Notes under the pieces: model-generated
Database searches by the model: none
What the model saw: the letters and a program-made list of their open reading frames with translations, nothing else
Told to the model about the DNA's origin: nothing
Translations under genes and position numbers: made by a program
Assembly: GCA_013396915.1 (NCBI GenBank)
Contig: VWZL01002554.1
Location: 89,076 to 153,075 of the forward strand
Origin: Stercorarius parasiticus
Taxonomy: Eukaryota; Chordata; Aves; Charadriiformes; Stercorariidae
Direction: 5' to 3'
Length of the DNA: 64,000 nt
In this document: positions 58,408-64,000 of the stretch, piece by piece
How the letters are laid out: every line of letters starts with the position of its first letter
Numbering within the stretch: position 1 is the first letter of the stretch

Positions 58408-58830
58408 TGGAGCACCTCTGCTGTGAGGACAGGCTGAGAGAGTTGGGGTTGTTCAGCCTGGAGAAGAGAAGGCTCCGGCAAGACCTTATAGCAGCCTTCC
58501 AGTACCTAAAGGGGACCTACAGGAAGGATGGGGAGGGACTCTTTATTAGGGAGTGTAATGATAGGACGAGGGGTAACGATTTCAAACTGAAAGAGGGTAG
58601 ATTTAGATTGGATATAAGGAAGAAATTCTTTACTGTGAGGGTGGTGAGGCACTGGAAGAGGTTGCCCAGGGAAGCTGTGGAAGCCCCATCCCTGGAGGTG
58701 TTCAAGGCCAGGCTGGATGGGGCTTTGAGCAGCCTGGTCTAGTGGGAGGTGTCCCTGCCTGTGGCAGGGGGGTTGGAACTAGATGGTCTTCAAGGTCCCT
58801 TCCAACCCAAACCATTCTGTGATTCTGTGA
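58408..58830 (+). mobile_element. CR1 LINE 3' end, well preserved
   Basis: All CR1 3' blocks are in order. A 111-codon frame (58407-58742) still reads the C-terminal part of the CR1 reverse-transcriptase ORF ([20 protein letters not shown]), and the 3' UTR ends in attctgtgattctgtga. The intact frame suggests it is among the younger copies in this window. It is 5'-truncated. Confidence 0.93.
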
Positions 58831-60594
58831 AGTAATTTGGGCACTCATCTACAGAGATGGGTGTGGAGGATGACGGGTTGCATTCCCTGGGCTGAGAAGG
58901 GGCTCCTGGGGCAGTCTGGTGTGCAAAAGGGCCCTTTCTCCTTCTATGTCCTTGAGAAAAATTTGTCTATGGAGTATCAACACCATGTCCCCTCCTCCAG
59001 GTGCACCATAGAGGTCCGTAAGCATCTAGGAAAGACCTTCTCACACAGGAGAGACCTTCCTGGGGAGGCAGGTGAGGCCACCTCCTCCTGAGGACAGGCC
59101 AAGGCTAGAGCCACCCAACTCTGCTCTGACCAGGCTGAGAAAATCTGATTTGCATTACAGCACAGCTCTTGTTCCCAGGAAAAGCCTGATGTCTATCTAC
59201 AGATTTTAGGTGCATGTGGGGCTAAGTGTAAGCAAAACTTTTGAGCTTTGCAGTGTTAGTCCCAGGGACATGCTTAGGTGCCCAAGTATTTTGGTGGCTT
59301 CACCTCCAGGTCTAGCAGGACTATGGAGATGAAAGTCTCTCCCAGAAGCTTACACTTTGGTGCTCCTTTTCTTTCTAAAAAGCCATAGGCACATCTCTTA
59401 ACAAAAAACGAAAGCCATCCACAACTCTCAGGCACTGCCCGCAAAACAGAGGCTGTACTTCAGTTAAATGGTTGCTAGACACTTATTTTTTAAAAAACAT
59501 GGGCAAAACAACATTTTTTTCCTCTAAACTCATCGTTGGCAATAACTGAACTCCGTTTGCTGATACTTCAGTACATACAAAAACGCCATTCAACTCGAGG
59601 CAGGTGGCACAGAAAGTTTGAGCCCAGACACTTGAACTCCAGCAAAGATAAAGTGCTGATAACAGGGTCTGATCACAAAAAAGCATGGAAGAATAGCTAG
59701 TACCAGCTGCAGGGCCAATTTTATAGATAAATGTGGCATGCATTGTGAAACAAAATGCTTATAGAAAGGAAAACTAAACTTTTTAATAGAAATCTTCCTG
59801 GGGAGTAAGATGGGACCTTTGCCAGCAAGCCAGAGGGAGCAGAGCTCCTCTCATGGTGTGAAGAAATGCCATCAGCAGTAAGCTAGGGTCTCGCTGTTCT
59901 GGGAAGGGATGTGGTTGTTTCCATCCACATGGCTGGAAAAGCAGAGGAAGCAGCTCGCAAGATATGCTGACAGCCTCAGGAAGGGGAATTGATGGCAGCA
60001 AAAAACCAGCCTTTACTACTTGCAGTGACAAGCCAAGGGTGGAGCCAAGCTGGCCCTCGCAAAGAAGAGAAGCTTGCTCTTTCTAGTGGACCTTGGCATT
60101 TGGGATCAGCAGTCCTTGATGGGAACGACTTGCCAAGTGGCATGTTTACTGGTTGCTCAGCTTTGTGCCCTATTTCCCCTTCAGGTTTTTTTTTTTCTTT
60201 TTCCACAATAAAGTCCTTGGGCATGGACACGCTATCCTTCACAAACCCATAAAGTACCAAAGAAACTGCTTATAGTTTTTCATCAGTATAGTTCTAACCT
60301 TGGCTACTAACAGGACAGAGCATCCCAAGGGACAGCCAAAGGGCACCGACTGTTCCCAGAAAGCAGCATAACAAAAGCCATGCCTGTGATGACTTTTTTC
60401 AGGTAACTGCCCTACGTGGAAGATAAGTCTTGAAGATTTTCCCAGAACGGTAGTGAGGTATTTTCCCTACATTTAGTGTATTTGCTTCTGTCAGAAATGG
60501 ACTTTTGGCTAGCCTGCAACCGGGACAAGTTTCCAGGTGTGCAAAAAGAGACATTCATTTTAAAGGAGGCCAACAGTAAGTGGGGCACTGCAGG
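58831..60594. other. Intergenic, nothing recognised
   Basis: No supported gene, RNA or named repeat. A short T run lies at 60187-60196. Confidence 0.55.
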
Positions 60595-61363
60595 TGTCTG
60601 CAGGGACTTGTCTTGTTTATCGTCTTTATCAATAATCTCACGGAGGTGACGGAGTGCACTCTCCTCACATTTGCTCTGCTGTTGGCGTTCCCCAACACCA
60701 GGGGGAAAGTTGGGTGAGGGCTGCGTAGGCAGCAAGCTGAATATGAGCTGGGAGTGTACTCTGGCAACGATGAAGGTCAACAGCATTCTGGGCTGCATTA
60801 ACAGGAGCATAATCAGTGGATCAAGGGAAGTGAGTACCTCCAGCTTCTCAGCACCCATTAGAATGCATCCAAAACATCGTGTCCAGTTTTGTCATCCCAC
60901 CCCCAGTATCAGAAAGGCATTGACAAACTGGAGAGAGCTCAGCGGAGGACAACGAAGATGGTCAGCATGCTGAATGGAACCTGTGCCCTGTGTGAAGATA
61001 CTGGCGTTAGAGTTCTTGTTCAACCTGGAGAAGAGAAGACTTTAGCAAGGAGCTAATGGCAGCCTTCCAGTATCTGTGAGATGACCAAAAAGACCTCACC
61101 GTGGTGAGACAACAGGCATAGGTTGAAACAAAATAAGTTCAAACTCATAAGAAAGAGCCTTTTTGCCAGGACACCAGCCAAGCAATGGACCGGGCTGCCC
61201 TAAGAGACAGCACAATTTCTGTCCTTAGAGGTTTTCAAGATCAGGTTAGACGAAGCCCTGAGTAACTTAGTCTGACCTCATGGCTGACCCTGCTTTGAAC
61301 AGGAGCTTGGACCTCCTGAGGTGCCTTCCACATTTGAACAATTCTGTGATCCTGTGATCCTAG
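60595..61363 (+). mobile_element. CR1 LINE, longer and strongly diverged copy
   Basis: It begins with gtttatcgtctttatcaata and acggagtgcactctcctcac (CR1 reverse-transcriptase C-terminal region), passes tggagagagctcagcggagg, aacctggagaagagaagact and gcagccttccagtatctgtg, and ends ttctgtgatcctgtgatcc. Substitutions are many and it is the longest CR1 remnant here (about 770 bp). Confidence 0.87.
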
Positions 61364-64000
61364 TTCTCTTTAAGCTTTACTGTCCTCATATCCTGGAGAT
61401 TTTTACAGCCTCTGGTGTAAAAAATTAAAGCACGCAGTGTTGCATCCTTTCTGCTTCTGCAGGGAAAGGCCTCACTCGTTCGCCTCACACGTGCCATTAA
61501 AGCATGATTTGCATGGTCAGGAGTGTGGGACTTAGTCTTCCCTCTTCCAACTACTTACACCACGCAAGGTAGGTTGCTGCTCACCCTTGTGATGACAGAA
61601 GAATTTTTGCAAGTTCACTATACTAATAAAGCCAGCCAAAGGCAGGCACACAGTCGTGGCTAACGTGGACTTTGCCCCTTCTCTCCTCATACACCTGGCA
61701 AAGGCAGCCGCAGCGCTGTGGCGCGACCACCCTGCCCCACAGCACAGCAGGGCTGTGCGGCTCTATGGGACCAGACTCCATCTGAAAAGAGACAGACCCC
61801 ACTGTTGTCCCTGAACAATATTTTTCTGTCCTCACTCTCATGCAAAACTGAGCCACAGAGAAGTACAAAGGAGTGGCTAGAAGCGACAAGAGGAGGCAAA
61901 ACATTAACTTTATTGAACACCCGCTGCCACTTTTAACATCTGTTTGCATTTACACTGTGCCCTGAACACCCTAGAGGTAGACCAAGTCATGAATTATGAC
62001 TTGCTGACAACTGACCCCGTCTCTCCCCTGCCCCTGTTGCATTGCCGATGGTGGGATGTAACCTGAAATACTCAGATGTCTGCCTTCTTCCTGGGAACTC
62101 GCTCTGCCCTGCATCTCCGCTGCGGGGATAACCATGCACTCGGGTACCGAGGCAAGGAGGAGGACTAAGAAATCCCAGCGACAGAGGAACATCAAGGATA
62201 TTTAAAGCTAATTCTTTTAATTACAAACCTCAAACTGAGGTGAGACTGTGGGTTTGGAAAGGGCTGCCGAGTACTCCCCCGTCTTTCCAGAAGCGAAAGC
62301 AGTGCCTGTGTAAACGGAAGGTGCAGTTTGCATCAGGCTGCGCCGCTGCGAAGCTGAAAAACCTGTCCTGTGATGCAGGTTTTCTGGCTCTCTCACACAC
62401 TGTTCCTTCCTCAAACAGAGCCACGGAGCAGCATCTGGAGACACCAACTCCTTTTATCCAGCAGGACCTGCCGTGTTAACATTTCAAAGGGAGCGATTTC
62501 ACTGGTGGGACAAAGCGGGAGAAGTACTGTGGCAAGTCGGGTGCAAGTTAGGCAAGTTAGGGACTAAATGCCAGCTTAAGAGCAAGGCATAAAAGGTCAC
62601 TTCTCAGCCGCAGCCTGAATATCTATTGAACGCGAAACAGGCAGCTAGAAGAGAAGAGGAGCATTCAACATGCCATGAATGGCTGCCTTGTGGATTCATT
62701 CTGTAGGAGCCATGCCTGTGGAAGCCTGTGTCCAGCAGTGGAAAAATCTCACTAACCTATTTTTATCATTGCCAGCAAAGTCTGGCAACTGTCTAGATGT
62801 TCTAGGTTCATTTAAAAATGACTTTTGATGGGGTTCAAGGTTCGCGGTGCTGGCAGTTCAAATTAGGTCGTTTCCTCAGAGCCGCCAACAGGCAGAAACT
62901 GAAGAGGTGGCTATTTTATAATCATCATAATTATACAGTGGCCATAGGCATAAACCGCCCTCTAAACATAGAAACCCGACAAAACCCAGCCTGGTCTGTG
63001 CTAAGTTAGTGCTTGTGTGTGTGTTCCTCAGCTGGAGCAGCAGCTCTCCTCCCCGGGAAGAGCATCCCTGGGCCCCATAGGGGGTCCCTTATGGGCAGGG
63101 ACTTGTTTACTCTGCTGCGGAGCACCTGGTCCCTCCACAGCTCCCAAGGCTACGCAGCACACCCCTGTCCTCCCGGGGGCCTCCGCGTTATCAGCCTCCT
63201 GGCAGTGAAAAAATTAAAGAAAAGAGGATGAAAAAAAGGTACAGCAGTACTTCGGAAGAGCCCCTGCGTTGCTTGTGTCGGTGCCTACAGCAGGAGGCTT
63301 TCTAGGTAGCTGTCTCTGCAAAAGCTTGCAAGCACCTGCGTTCAGAGCTCGTAACAAAACAGGGCAGGGCTCAGCTCAATCTTCACAGCACATCCCTCGT
63401 GGAAACAGCATCACGCTCACATCGCTGGGATTTTAGTCCCCACTACTTTTTTTTTTTTTCTTCCCCTCTCCTCTCCCTCAAAGCAGTTTCCCTGAGCCCA
63501 TCTCCTACAAAGTTTGCTTGGACTCACAGATTCATCTGAAAAAACAGGATTAGTGGAGATGTACAGGTGGTTCCTAAAAAGTGTCTTCAAACACTTCATA
63601 TTCTTTTCTCCTGAGGGGTGTGCGGAGGGGGGGAGGAAGTATAGCCCTGACTGGGACAGCCAGTCAAAATAAATCCAGGCTGTTCTGTCTAGTGGAGCAA
63701 TTCCTTTAGGAGCTCTTTTCAAAGTCACCCTGCAGGTAACTACATCCTTCCCTTCTGCCCACAGATCTTCTCTACGCCCTTTACAAGTAACCCTATTAAT
63801 TGCTGAAACATAGTCAGAATGTGGTACGATGGATTTAAATTTTTAAAGTGTCTGATAGGATTTATTCCCGCCCCAACTGCTCACACCTTACTGTCAGCTT
63901 CTTCCCACATCCCACACCATTTCCACATTTCACGGACCTGCTGTCATTTTTCCCCCCCCCTTGTACTCAATTATGGTCCTGAGGTGCTAGGATGCCTGTA
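61364..64000. other. Intergenic, nothing recognised
   Basis: No gene is supported. Short frames on both strands lack splice-site pairs or family resemblance; there is a T run at 63448-63459 and a C run at 63951-63960. No TPK1 exon was recognised. Confidence 0.55.

Noticed and set aside
61971..62195. 74-codon minus-strand frame with a signal-peptide-like start (MMFLCRWDFLVLLLASVPEC)
   Set aside because: A short frame with a hydrophobic start is common by chance. No homology, promoter or splice support was seen.
47036..64000. Search for TPK1 exons, the expected neighbour of NOBOX
   Set aside because: No frame on either strand resembled thiamine pyrophosphokinase. The gene probably lies beyond the right edge.

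Overview
This is vertebrate nuclear DNA, almost certainly from a bird. The evidence is many CR1 LINE 3' ends with the avian ATTCTRTG-type terminal repeat, a solo avian ERVL-type LTR, small introns, and two genes recognisable by protein sequence. The placement within birds is inferred. One assembly gap (24557-24676) and two single Ns (51926, 52986) are present.

Layout: (1) 1-9380 is non-coding sequence upstream of the first gene. (2) 9384-9812 is a CR1 3' end that stops 35 nt before a splice acceptor. (3) 9848-25673 (+) is ARHGEF5 (TIM), an ephexin-family RhoGEF. I reconstruct it as 14 coding exons in one frame-consistent reading of 1751 codons: a 3.6-kb first coding exon, then DH, PH and SH3 exons. 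(4) 25674-30120 is the ARHGEF5 3' flank, with an ancient MIR/CORE-SINE and some exon-like signals. (5) 30120-30950 is a CpG island. (6) 30614-46206 or 46806 (+) is NOBOX, the oocyte homeobox gene. It has 8 or 9 coding exons (691 or 697 aa), with the homeodomain split over three exons and a 6.5-kb intron 5. (7) 47030-64000 is a gene desert with CR1 copies, a 773-bp solo LTR and simple repeats.

ARHGEF5 and NOBOX are unrelated in function: the first is a cytoplasmic Rho GTPase activator acting in Src/podosome and migration signalling, and the second is a nuclear DNA-binding regulator of oocyte genes. They are neighbours by conserved synteny (human 7q35). Here both lie on the + strand, whereas from memory human NOBOX is opposite to ARHGEF5. 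I saw no exon of TPK1, the usual next neighbour.

The least explained part is 26.5-30.6 kb. There the CpG island carries splice donors on both strands, an upstream ORF and a YY1-like motif, and the flank holds isolated exon-like segments and a minus-strand poly(A) signal. This might mark an unannotated divergent transcript, but the sequence alone does not prove it.
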